Positions 49,601-58,554 of a stretch of 64,000 nt of DNA are shown piece after piece. The stretch is taken from the NCBI GenBank assembly GCA_006384855.1, contig VCJN01000223.1, forward strand, positions 97,589 to 161,588. The letters run 5' to 3'. The stretch is from Tetraselmis striata. Taxonomy: Eukaryota; Chlorophyta; Chlorodendrophyceae; Chlorodendrales; Chlorodendraceae. The notes under the pieces are model-generated. The model worked only from the letters and a program-made list of their open reading frames with translations. It was not told the origin of the DNA and searched no databases. The position numbers and the translations under genes are program-made. Position 1 is the stretch's first letter; every line of letters starts with the position of its first letter.

Positions 49601-51269
49601 GCTGGGTTTCAGCATAAAACGCCATCCTGGTTGAGCTTCGTTGAAACTTTCTTATGTCTACCCGCAAACGCAGGGCGCATAACGCTCTGCGCTCGCAAAG
49701 GCGCCACCTGAACCTCCTCTCCGCGACATTAACTATGTACCGCTGTAACATCGCCGTCATCCATCCCACAACGGCTGGCGCTCAGTGAAACGCAGGCCTC
49801 CCTTGTAGCTCTACTTATGCGGGGGCAACCCAACGGGTGCCGACGCGGTCATACAGAAACGCGGCGAGCAGGAGCCCGCTCTGCCTGGCTGCCAGGGCTC
49901 AAATGCAAAAGTTGACGAAACGGTAAACGTTCCAGGCTAAGGGAAATTGAAGTCCTCGTAAGTTAGCGGAGCGGGCAGCTCAGAGCTCCGTTTTGCTCGG
50001 CGTTTGCGCGCGTGTGGCCACAAAAGAGTCTGGTTTACGCAGTGAAGAACTGGCGAAATGGTACACAGGGAATCAAGTGAACGGACGGACCTATTTTTGG
50101 TCAGAGAGAACATAGTGGTCCGATGTTCTCTAGCCCGGATCTACTCTATAGAGAATTTCCCCACAGGTCGGATGCACGTAAGCCCATTCCAATTCGAGGC
50201 TAAGGGTAAGAATTGGATAAAGGGATAAGGGTTCTTATAGGAGCGTCGGCACCCGTAGCTAAGATCAGTTCGTACTGTTGGAGGTGCGGTTGCCGTATGA
50301 GTGTGTGGGTTTTGGGGGGGGGGGGGGGGGGGGGGGGCGATGCAGCCGGGAAGCGCGGGTCGTCGTGCTACGACACATAGACCCTTAACCCCAAACCCCA
50401 AACCAACCATCAGAACCCTAAAGCCTTGACCCTAAAACAAGCCCTGACCCAAACATTAAATTAAACCCTGACCGAAACCCTTCTCTTAGCTCTGAATTCA
50501 GGGGGCTCATGTAGGCATGGGACCGTGTCCACGGGGGTCGCAACAAAAGAGCCTGCCCTCACCAGCCAGCTGGCTGCGACGCGCTCCGGCTCCGGCTCCG
50601 CGCCCTCCCACGCGCCGCTCTGCCCCGCGGCGCCGCGCGCAAACCGGCTGTCCAGCCGCTTCTTGCCGCTGCCGGTCGGGACCACCTCCGCCTCTACCGC
50701 CAGCGCCCGCACACCAAAGGGGCTGTGCATCCCTGCGCGCTTAGCCCACTGCGCAGCGGGGCAACGGGGACAAGGGAAAGCCCGAGGCTCCTCAGCACCA
50801 CCTCAGGGCATGAAGTGCTTCTCGCGGAGGTGAAGGAGGAGACCACTTGAAGGGGTGGCACGGCGATATTCCCCACGAGTGGCCGGATGACATGCCGGAC
50901 CATGACCACGGGTGCCGACACACCCATAAGAACCCTTACTCTAAGCCTCACATTGGGCTTGCGTGCCACCTATAGGCACATTCGCTATATTTCCGGTATA
51001 GTTCTCTCTGTATCGGCCCTCTGACAGGCAGGTTAGGTTGGTGTTTGCCGTGGTGAGGTTGCTGCGTCGACACCCGTAGAGACACGTCGGTGTGTGCAAA
51101 CGGGTTGGTGTCATCAAGGCACGAGTGTTGCAATGCCCGGACTTCTGTGTGGTCCCATTACCGGGCACGCAGGCATGGGGGTGCAGGAAGCGAGGGGAGG
51201 ATGGCTCTGAGTCCCCACCGCATAGGAGTGCGCCGAGCTGATGTGCGGCTCCGAGGAGCTGGGCTTCAT
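36421..51269 (-). CDS. Long coiled-coil protein, 14 exons, 1138 residues, unknown family
   Basis: Exons: 51219-51269, 50563-50748, 49385-49466, 48416-48507, 47083-47415, 45908-46261, 44531-44965, 43736-43978, 42657-42827, 41864-42370, 40669-41124, 39709-39816, 38052-38159, 36421-36711. All junctions are phase 0 except that between 49385-49466 and 48416-48507, and the sum is exactly 1139 codons including TAG. The start reads [17 protein letters not shown]. After about 110 residues of low-complexity N-terminus comes a conserved-looking block, [16 protein letters not shown] joined to [17 protein letters not shown], then about 850 residues of nearly unbroken heptad coiled coil rich in Glu, Ala, Leu and Lys. 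A short acidic segment [20 protein letters not shown] follows and the protein ends [10 protein letters not shown]. Such length and layout suit a cytoskeletal, centriolar or ciliary scaffold, but that is inference. Two donors (44529-44530, GTCGGT; 49383-49384, GTTCGT) are weak. Confidence 0.78.
36712..38051 (-). other. Last intron of the coiled-coil gene, AT-rich
   Basis: It contains TATA-type microsatellites (about 36866-36905 and 37252-37300), short CCCACCCACC repeats near 37402 and no coding signal. Confidence 0.6.
38160..39708 (-). other. Intron of the coiled-coil gene with sense-strand G run and dispersed motif
   Basis: It holds a 20-base C run on the plus strand (38312-38332), which is G in transcript sense and so opposite to the usual orientation; a TAG trinucleotide repeat at 38470-38492; and an inverted copy of the dispersed 70 bp motif at 39152-39213. 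Confidence 0.65.
39152..39213 (-). repeat. Copy of the dispersed 70-bp motif, minus orientation
   Basis: The reverse complement reads GCCGTAGAGACGCTGCAAAG...GTCCTGTCCCGGGGGCGAAAAAG, the best outside match to the 11.8 kb core. It lies in an intron of the coiled-coil gene. Confidence 0.75.
40380..40640. repeat. G homopolymers with telomere-like TTTAGGG words
   Basis: G runs at about 40402-40420 and 40604-40639 bracket degenerate words such as TTAGGTTTTAGGGTTTG and TTAGGGTTTAGGCG, together with their complements CCTAAACC. The second run (about 36 G) sits just after the donor of exon 40669-41124 in transcript sense. Confidence 0.7.
45010..45870. repeat. Intronic tandem repeat of 127-137 bp
   Basis: The word TCCGCTGACT or a near variant recurs at 45024, 45151, 45285, 45421 and 45558. 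Each unit contains CTTGAGTTGTCC, ATTCTCCGCT, TGCTCAAATTCCC and GATGTCCGTTA. The units are built from a shorter TGTCCGCTATT sub-repeat, which spreads in degenerate form to about 45870. The array sits in the intron between exons 45908-46261 and 44531-44965. Confidence 0.88.
46262..47082 (-). other. Intron of the coiled-coil gene
   Basis: In transcript sense it opens GTGGGTGCC followed by C runs interrupted by T (47050-47076). No repeats stand out otherwise and no coding signal is visible. Confidence 0.55.
47740..48205. repeat. TATA/CATA microsatellite block in a coiled-coil-gene intron
   Basis: Dense alternation of ATATAC, CATACATA and TATATG words, ending near the acceptor region of exon 47083-47415's upstream intron (47416-48415). 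Frames here are artefacts. Confidence 0.85.
48508..49384 (-). other. Intron with homopolymers of both senses
   Basis: It contains G runs on the plus strand at about 48566-48582 and 49256-49280, and a C run at 48988-49012. The latter is one of only two introns seen with the G sense in the transcript. No coding signal. Confidence 0.6.
50380..50475. repeat. Degenerate CCCTAAA telomere-like stretch
   Basis: Words such as CCTTAACCCCAAACCCCAAACC, AACCCTAAAG and GACCCTAAAAC follow one another. It lies in the intron 49467-50562. Confidence 0.6.
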
Positions 51270-52954
51270 GTACGCGCTCTCCCGCACCGCCCAGCCGCCG
51301 ACCGCCCCGCGCCCTCGGCTCCCTCGGAGGGCGGAGGCGTCCGCCGGCCCTGCCCGAACCAAATCACCTGGTCAGCGCCCCGGACACTGGCTAGCTGTGC
51401 CGCATGATGGGGGGGATGCGGCGTGTGGATGCCAACCTGTGCCGGGCGGGGGCAAGTCCGGCGGAGTGCTCATTGCGCGAGGCGGCAGGTCGTCCAACGG
51501 CTCCCGCTGCGTGGGCGGCCCAGAGTAGGAGGCCTCTGCCCGCAGGCCGCCGCCCTCGTCTGCCAAAACAGCCAACCGGCCAACACAGGGCAGTAAGCAC
51601 ACCTGCCTCCCCCCCCCCCCCCCCCCCTCCCCCGCCACCCCCCCTCCCCCTGCCCCACTCTGCCTTGATACCACTACTCTTTATGCCACTACTGGCATCG
51701 AGAAAACTAGGCATATTGAGCCTTGGTACTGTCCTTCATTGGCACATAGTATGCTCTGGCGCTGTCCCTAAGCACTGGTGAATCGTCAATAAGTTTAATA
51801 AACAAATGTCAAAAAATTGCAAGTAAAAGATGGAGTGCAGCGGCACGCCGGGAAGACGGCCGCCGCTGCCAGCTGGGGTCGCCAGGCAGCCTACCTGCCG
51901 GTTGAGGAAGAGGAGCAGACGGGGACCCGGGCCCCCCACTTCGGGGGCTACCCCTGCCTCCCTGCACGTTGAGAGCAGGAAGCTTCATGGCGGCGTCCGC
52001 CCGCCCGTCCGCCCTCCAAACGGACAGACGCGCGCTCGCGGCAACGGCGGCGACCAGGCACAACGTGGGTCGGAAGCGCGTTTGCGGCTTTCCTCAGGTC
52101 GGACAGCGGGATCTTGTGCCTTGCCTCCCGCTAACGCTATTCACTAAGCGTGGGAGCTGGGCGGATTTCCTCGCGGCGCTGTCAAGCCGGTCCGCTATCA
52201 GCTTAATCTGCAAGAACCCGCACCTGCTGCATGTCGGGTACTGGTACCGGCGGCATGCCGCGCCGGTTCCAGAGGGTTTTGTCAGGGGCTTTAGGGTCTT
52301 CGGGGCTTTGAAAGTGGAAGCGCGGCGGCAATCGTACAAGTTAAAAATAAATCAATAATGGTCGCTAAGGCTATTTTGCGCCGCTTATGTATTTGAAATA
52401 ATTACCGTCGGGCTCGGGGTTCGAGTAACCTGTACCCCTGCGCAGCTGTTACGACGCGCCCCCACCGACGATGAGATGAAGACTTTGAAATGTGTTGACG
52501 CGCAGGAGCGTCCCGTGACGCACGCACTGTCATCGAGCCGATGCCACCATCAAGGTGCGCGCTCTGCTCATATCCACCGACGACGCTGTGGAGTACCAGT
52601 ACCTTCAAGGCGTATGCGAAATTTTGCTGTCGAGAGGGGCCTATACTTGGCGGCTGCTGTTTCAGACGAGCGTGTGTGTGGGCGCGTACTCGTACACTGG
52701 AGTCGGCAGATCGCACGCCGCGGCGGGCGGGCGGGCGCACGTCTACGTGACACGCTACAGACAGAATTCCGCCCTGCTGCGACGCGCTGCGGCGGAGTGC
52801 TCGCAGGAGTCATAACGGGCGACTGTGCATCGGCTCGACAAGCACTTCATTTGCCCGCTGGCGCTCTGCTGATCCTCATCAGGGGCTGGTGGGGGCGCGG
52901 TGCCCTTGATTTCTCGGCAACTTGCCGGACGCCACGGTACCGCTACTCGGGCGG
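51270..52954. promoter_or_regulatory. Divergent upstream region between the coiled-coil gene and the Ser-rich gene
   Basis: The coiled-coil gene starts leftward at 51269 and the Ser-rich gene rightward at 52955, so both promoters should lie here. A C run occurs at 51608-51627. GC-rich frames on both strands (for example 51404-51781 and 51969-52358) have no recognisable family. No TATA box or other core element can be named with confidence. Confidence 0.35.
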
Positions 52955-53971
52955 ATGAGTACAATCCAGGACGCGTACCTGTACTCCTACGAATTTTTAA
53001 CCGCGTCATCGCTACAGCCCCCCGGGCAGTGGAGCACGATGGGACCCCGACCGGGGATGGCAGCGGAGGTGCACAGCGTCCGTCGTCCCGTGGAAGGCTT
53101 GGACGTGACCATCGCCCAGGATCCCGCAGGCGGTTGTGCAGCCCCAGCGTACGCTAACAGCATGTTCAAGCGCGGGGCGGAGGCCGCGCACACGGTCACA
53201 GCGGTGGGCTGCCTCGGCGGGTTCTTCTTCGGCTCCAAGTGGATGGACGGGCGAGCGGCCAAGCTACGAGAGCAAGCCGTGCTGCGGATGCAGCAGACCG
53301 CGCGGCACACCGGCATGTCGGCGTACGTGCGGCACACGCACGAGAAGATGCACAGCCAGAACTTGCTTCCGGAGCTGGTGCACCAGAAAGCAACTATGGC
53401 GGCGACCGTCGAAACGTCCGATGCGTTGCCAGATACATCGGAGCTCGGGGCTCATTCCAGGTCCTCCAGCATCCGAAGCGGCTCATCCAGTGCCAGCACC
53501 GCCTCCACTGGCGACGAGCGCTTCACACTACGCTCGAGGTCCACCTGCAGTGTACCCGCCTCCAAGATCACCCCGCTGTACGTTACGGCTGCGAGAAATC
53601 CCAAGCGTGTGGGCGCCAAGGCCACCAAGTTGCCGTCGTCGGGCGAGGACGACCCGAATCGCCGCCCGCCGTACGTGACCCAGAAATCGAGGCGCCTATC
53701 GCTGGGATTCAGGTCGTCCACGCGCGAGGTCAAGCTTCCACCCGAGTTGGCGGCGAACATTCCCAGACGAATGAGCGTCACCAGCGCCCGCCCCCCGAGC
53801 TTGGATGCGCTCGTGCCCCGCTCGCAGAGCATGGTCGCCATGCGCTCTAGCGTGGCCGGAGTCCCGCGGGCATGGGATGAAGCCGTCGGCCACGATGCTC
53901 TGGGAGCGGGTGGCCGAGCGCGCGCCTTGACACCACTTGCTGGATCAAGGCCACTCGTCGGCGCGAATTGA
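52955..53971 (+). CDS. Ser-rich protein of unknown function, single exon
   Basis: One uninterrupted frame of 338 codons starts at MSTIQDAYLYSYEFLTASS; an upstream in-frame ATG (52922) would add 11 residues. Residues about 80-100 contain a short hydrophobic, Gly-rich stretch (AVGCLGGFFFGSKWMDG) followed by a basic helix (RAAKLREQAVLRMQQTARH), which could be membrane-associated. The middle is Ser- and Thr-rich (HSRSSSIRSGSSSASTAST) and looks like a phosphorylated linker; the C-terminal half is basic and disordered with RRLSLGF and RRMSVTS, consensus-like basophilic kinase sites. I do not recognise a family. The absence of introns contrasts with its neighbours. Codon use and continuous GC-rich coding make it a likely real gene. 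Confidence 0.65.
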   Translation: MSTIQDAYLYSYEFLTASSLQPPGQWSTMGPRPGMAAEVHSVRRPVEGLDVTIAQDPAGGCAAPAYANSMFKRGAEAAHTVTAVGCLGGFFFGSKWMDGRAAKLREQAVLRMQQTARHTGMSAYVRHTHEKMHSQNLLPELVHQKATMAATVETSDALPDTSELGAHSRSSSIRSGSSSASTASTGDERFTLRSRSTCSVPASKITPLYVTAARNPKRVGAKATKLPSSGEDDPNRRPPYVTQKSRRLSLGFRSSTREVKLPPELAANIPRRMSVTSARPPSLDALVPRSQSMVAMRSSVAGVPRAWDEAVGHDALGAGGRARALTPLAGSRPLVGAN

Positions 53972-54600
53972 GGTGCGGGGGCCTATGTTTTGACCGCCAC
54001 ACCCGTGTTATATACGCTCTCGACTGGTCGCCCACACTGCGGAGCTGGCACTCGAAACCAGCGGCGGAGCAATGAACCGCAAGGTGGCGCTGCATGGCAT
54101 GGCCCAACCGCGCCAGTCCCACGCCAGGACGAACAAGATGAATCAACATTGAAGCCCTTCCTGAAGCAGCAGCCGTGCAGAGGCGATGGTTCCACTTTGC
54201 GGCGCATTCAGGGGTGTATATATATAGTGGCCTGTGGCACTGTACTACCTGTATGTATAAATGTATGCCGCGCCCGCAGATATGACGGTTTTACTGCTAC
54301 GGCGCGGCAGAAGGTACAACCAGCAGGCGGTGACAACGTACCATTAGAAGTAAAAGTATAATATCCATGCCTCCGCGTGCGCAGCTCCTCGTGCTCATGC
54401 GCCTGCATCGCGCTGTGTGGCCCCGCGACCCTAGACACACTGAGCTGCTTGCTAATGCCTTCGGTCCAAGCACGCGCTCTTGAGTACATCGTTGAGTACA
54501 TTGTAGACAAGCGAGACTGTGAGTAGGAAGTGCTGCGGGAAGGTTGCCGCCGCATCATTCTGGCGAAACTACCCTCTGTGTACACCTCTATAGCTATGCA
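53972..54600. other. Spacer, no gene seen
   Basis: Only short frames are present; the minus-strand frame ending at 54208 is the tail of the broken helical coding region. Confidence 0.4.
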
Positions 54601-54619
54601 AAGATGGTGCAACGTACGG

Positions 54620-56590
54620 GTCGCCATGCGGCAGCCTTCACCCGCCAGCTCCTGCAACACCTCCGACATGTCCTCCGCGCACTCCGCCGAAAGCCTCTCC
54701 TCCGCAGGGTCGGCGTCCGCCAGCCGCCGCAGCACCGCCGCTCTAGATGCTCGGAGAATTCCTAGCTTGCTGTATGGGACAGAGTCTGTGGGATCAGAAT
54801 ATTGTAATTACAAATGACGGGAAATGTCCTACTATACTCTCATCTGCAAGATGCCCTTGCTAGGGGCATGCTCGATCTGCTGATCTGTCCATTTCTCATG
54901 CTTCTTGATCTGGTTCCAATATTTAAAAGGCTATTCAGGTTCAGTGGGATGACACCTGTCAAAAATCTGGGGTATGTTTGATCAAGTGTTCCATGAGGCA
55001 TGCCTTCACACGCCTCACACCTGTCTTGCTCTGCAGGTCCAGTATATGTCACTTGATAGTACCAATACGTTCCATCATTTCTGCAGTAGCCATATTTTTA
55101 ATAGTATACTGCACTATTACGAATATTATCATAAGGCTTATTTGCCAATAAGCCAGATGGGCACACTTACACTTCAGTATAAGCATATAGTACCAATAGT
55201 ACCAATAGGCAATAGTGCCCGGGTCATTGGCTGCAAGCGTCCTCGCCGCGCCTGATAGCCTACCCGGGGCGGGGGTCCCTTTGGTTCCTGGCAGCTAAGT
55301 GACTTCGTGGTTCCCTTGGCTCCTTCTTGGTTCTTGGCTCCCTGTCCTCCTGCTCGACTTTGGTTTCAGGCTTGTGTCTCTCTTTTGTTGGCAACCTTTC
55401 ATAGTTGTTTTTAGTTCTGTTTGTAGTGCGCTTTTGTGAAAGCCCTTATGTAATAATAATAGGCAATAGTACCAATAGTGCCTGTAGTACCAATACACTC
55501 CATCATTTCTGCAGTAGCCATAATTTTAATAGTATGCTGCACTATATTACGAGATTATCATCAGGCTTATTTGCCTATAAGCCAGATGGGCTCACTTACA
55601 CTTAGTGGACTATTGTGGACCAGTTGATCACCTGCTTTGACCAGTGTTCGTCAACAGCCGCCATCCGCCCCTCGTCGGCCCACCTCACCAGCACCGCCCC
55701 GCACGCCAGCGCAAGGTCCGCCCCGGCAGTCCTCATCGGGCACCTCCTGCAGCATCCCCAATGGCGTCTCCTCCAACATCCGCGCCGCCGCCTCCCCCGA
55801 GCTGCACGCGCGTTGCTGTCGCCCCGCCTCCTCCAGTCCTCCCCGGACTCCCCCATAAGCCCCTCCACTACATGCAGCCACAGCACGCACTCTCATAGCG
55901 CCGCCGGATCCTTGCCGAGCTGCGCCACGCTGGCGCCACAGTGCGCGTTCCTTATGCGTGTCAGGAGCAGCGAGTACAGGCGGTCATTGCGGATGGCGGT
56001 AAGGCCGACCACCGCCAGCGGGCCAGGCGCCGAGTGATCGCCCGGTAGCGCATCGACGGCCTCACGCAGGGATGCGACTCGCGCGCGGATGAGGTGCGCG
56101 GAGCCGAAGAACTCATGGCCAGCCACCAGGAAGTAGAGGGAGCCGGGAATGGCGGCATTGAAGTCCTGGAGCAGGGTGATGCGTTGCCGCTTGGCGGGCA
56201 GGGCCGTCGGCACCCTTGTTACTTGCCGTCGTCGCCGTCGTCATCCTCCAACCCCAATTTGCGCCTGCCAGTGGGGTTCACTCCGGAGAACCGAGCCACT
56301 TGGTGGCGCATTGCGGCGCCCTGCGCGTCGTCCAGAAGCATCAACGCCACCGCGTGGTCGACATTCAGATCGAGCTTCAGCAAGTGCATGTATTCCAGTC
56401 GAGCGGCGGCGCTACTCAACCCACCCGGCGAAGAAATCACGGCGCACGCCAGCGCCGCAAGCTCCCTTTCAAAAGCAGGCAGGCCCTCGTCGACATCGAC
56501 AACCGCTTCGAGCGCGCTTTTGTCATCACCGATGCAAGGCTCGGGGGCATGTTTTGCATCCTGAATAAGCTTGAGGCCGAGGAGGAGGGG
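54620..56590 (-). pseudogene. Broken helical coding region on the minus strand, unknown family
   Basis: Several minus-strand blocks look like real helix-rich protein but lie in different frames: about 56590-56222 (AALACAVISSPGGLSSAAARLE... ending DDDGDDGK then stop), about 56150-55893 (LLQDFNAAIPGSLYFLVAGHEF... ending GKDPAAL then stop), about 55810-55640 (EAAARMLEETPLGMLQEVPD continuing, after a one-base shift, as ADLALACGAVLVRWADEG), and 54750-54618 (AAVLRRLADADPAEERLSAE..., ending before GTACGT). No clean splice sites connect the first three in phase. It is either a decayed gene or one carrying assembly indels. The repetitive helical pattern could be HEAT or armadillo-like, but this is only an impression. 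Confidence 0.4.
55059..55603. repeat. Pair of about 117-bp direct repeats 427 bp apart
   Basis: Segment 55059-55174 and segment 55486-55603 share most of their sequence, beginning AGTACCAATAC and ending CACTTACACTT, with a few substitutions and small indels. Between them is a C/T-rich stretch with TGGTTCC and TTGGCTCC words. This could be a small element with terminal direct repeats or a simple duplication. Confidence 0.75.
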
Positions 56591-56809
56591 GGATTGGGGG
56601 GAGGAGAAGGGGAGGAGGAGGAGGAGGAGGAGGGGGGAGGAGGAGGAGGGGCAGGGGGTGACTATTCCTCCGAGGAAGATTTTCAGGAGGGTGGCGATAG
56701 TTCCAGTGATGGTGATGCGTATCCGGTAGGTAACTAATCCGAGACTCACTACTAGACATTGGCCTCGTGTGCTGGGTGTGGATGACACTCAACTGCGGCC
56801 GCATCTATG

Positions 56810-57229
56810 CTGCAAGGAGGCCCATGTGTACCACACATGTGTAACAATGTGTCCCAAAAAATGGTTTCGGAGCATCTGCATATTATTCTTGTCTTTACAT
56901 CATGTTTTGAGATGCATAACAACATGATGGTTTCGGAGCTTGTCTCGGAGAATGACTCAATATTATCCTTACATTGCTTCTATCATCATCCATGTCTTGT
57001 TACATGTTACCTTCGATTATTTTAATTAAACGTATGACATGTTATTAGCAATGACAATGTTGTTCAAAGCTATAGCAACTCAATGACAAAGCCAAAAATC
57101 ATACTTTAGCCCCGCTATGTTTACATGTACTTTTATCCAAGTACCCCCAGAATGCACCAGGTCATAATAAATTTGATTCATGAACCAGCCTTGAAATAAA
57201 CACTGTATTGTACTGCGTTTATATCTAAA
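56810..57229. repeat. Spacer with a 66-bp duplication carrying GGTTTCGGAGC
   Basis: GGTTTCGGAGC occurs at 56863 and 56929. Both are preceded by ATG-containing words and followed by TTCTTGTC or CTTGTCTC words, suggesting an imperfect 66 bp tandem unit. The rest is AT-rich upstream DNA of the gene at 57230. Confidence 0.55.
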
Positions 57230-58353
57230 TTGACATCATCAGTATTGGCTTTACGTGCTGTCAGCTTGGAGGTGCTTCTAGCCTTCAGCGAAGCTTTGTC
57301 TGAAGTGGGCGCCTACGACCTGCCGACGTTCAATGCTGCGGTCCGCTCCCTTTGCACCGGCCGAGACGGCCGGCACCTGAGGCTGACAGACCTGCTGTCG
57401 GCCCGCGCATGTTGGGCCGCCCACCGCCTTTGTTAGTCACATATGGACAGCCGCAGTGGGAGTTTGGCCCGGGAGACGGCCTTTCACCTTCATGACAGAG
57501 CGTGTTTTGGAGCACCACAACGCCATAGACATGCCGCCCGAGCAACGCAGGGGGATTTTTTGCCTGGGTGGACGTGTTTGCGATGAGCCAGCACCCCGGG
57601 GACGAGCAGGCCATCGATTTGCAGACCCTGGAGTTGGCGGTGCAAGAGGCCGCGGCAAGGGATGGGACGCTCCTTGTGCTTGACCCTCTTGGGAGGACAC
57701 TAACCCGGATATGGTGCCTGCTTGAGCTGTGGCGCACCGCGGAGTGTTCTACTGGAGACATCAAGTTGCGCGTGCTGTCGAACGAGCTCGACGGCGCTGA
57801 GCTCCGAGACGTTTGGTCGTCTCTGGATGTTACAAAGGCCGAGGCAACATTGGAGACAGACCGAGCACAAATTCTGGAGAGGTTTGAGCAGTCGACGACC
57901 AATGCATCAGCCTCGAACGATGCTTTGCGCAATGCGCTGATTGCGTCGGCAACCGCCGAATCAATTCAGATGTTGCAAAGGCGCAGCGGCTTCGGAAGAA
58001 GCGATGCCAAGCTGGTGAGGGACTGCGAACGGGCCGCTATGATGCTGCACTATTGCGCATCCGATTTTGAGCGGGCGGAAGCGATGTACGTGCATGCGGT
58101 GGAGATTTGCGAGGGAAGTCTTGGTTCAGAGGATGAGCTCACTTTGAAGATGCGCGACCACCTTCTCAATCTACTTCGAGATAAGGGCGGTCCAGTAGCT
58201 GCTCAAAATCTTCAGATTGAAGGGCATTGCGATGATAGCGAGGAACCGGAAAGCGACTATGGGCCAGATAGTGACTACAGTGATTATGAGCCACCCAATC
58301 GGCTAACCGCCGAGGACGCAAGGAAACTCGGTGCAAAATGGGACATACCCTAG
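57230..58353 (+). CDS. TIR-like domain protein, short paralogue, interrupted by two frame changes
   Basis: Similarity to the neighbouring minus-strand protein runs throughout: VLALRAVSLEVLLAF (beside LSLRGVSVRWLATF), then FVSHIW (beside SFISHSW), then WVDVFAMSQHPGDEQ (beside VWLDIFVMCQHQ), then TLLVLDPLGRTLTRIWCLLEL. This order, FxSHxW, WxDxF, hydrophobic strand, WCLxE, follows the TIR fold's landmarks. The frame changes once near 57411 and again near 57552-57560, in G and T runs. Small introns or single-base errors are alternatives to true decay, because the 3' frame stays open for 262 codons (57568-58353) and ends with one TPR-like unit (ERAEAMYVHAVEICEGSLG) and an acidic Tyr/Asp tail. Convergent with the gene at 58555. 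Confidence 0.6.
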
Positions 58354-58554
58354 CCCACATGTGGGCTGCGGTGGAATCTCATGCGATGTTTTGAATGCGT
58401 CTAAAGTCATCGCTATTAATATGGCAGTCGCCTCAGGGGCTGTATCGTGCGATATCTCCGGAACCGCATGCTTCATGAATTACGGGCACTCAGGGGGGCT
58501 GCATGCAACGGGCTGCGGCCGGCCCTATGCGGCTTCACGCGGCCGGGCCGTAAG
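58354..58554. terminator. Convergent 3' intergenic region of the TIR-like pair
   Basis: Only 201 bp separate the two stop codons, so both transcripts must terminate and be polyadenylated here or overlap. No definite polyadenylation signal was identified. Confidence 0.35.
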
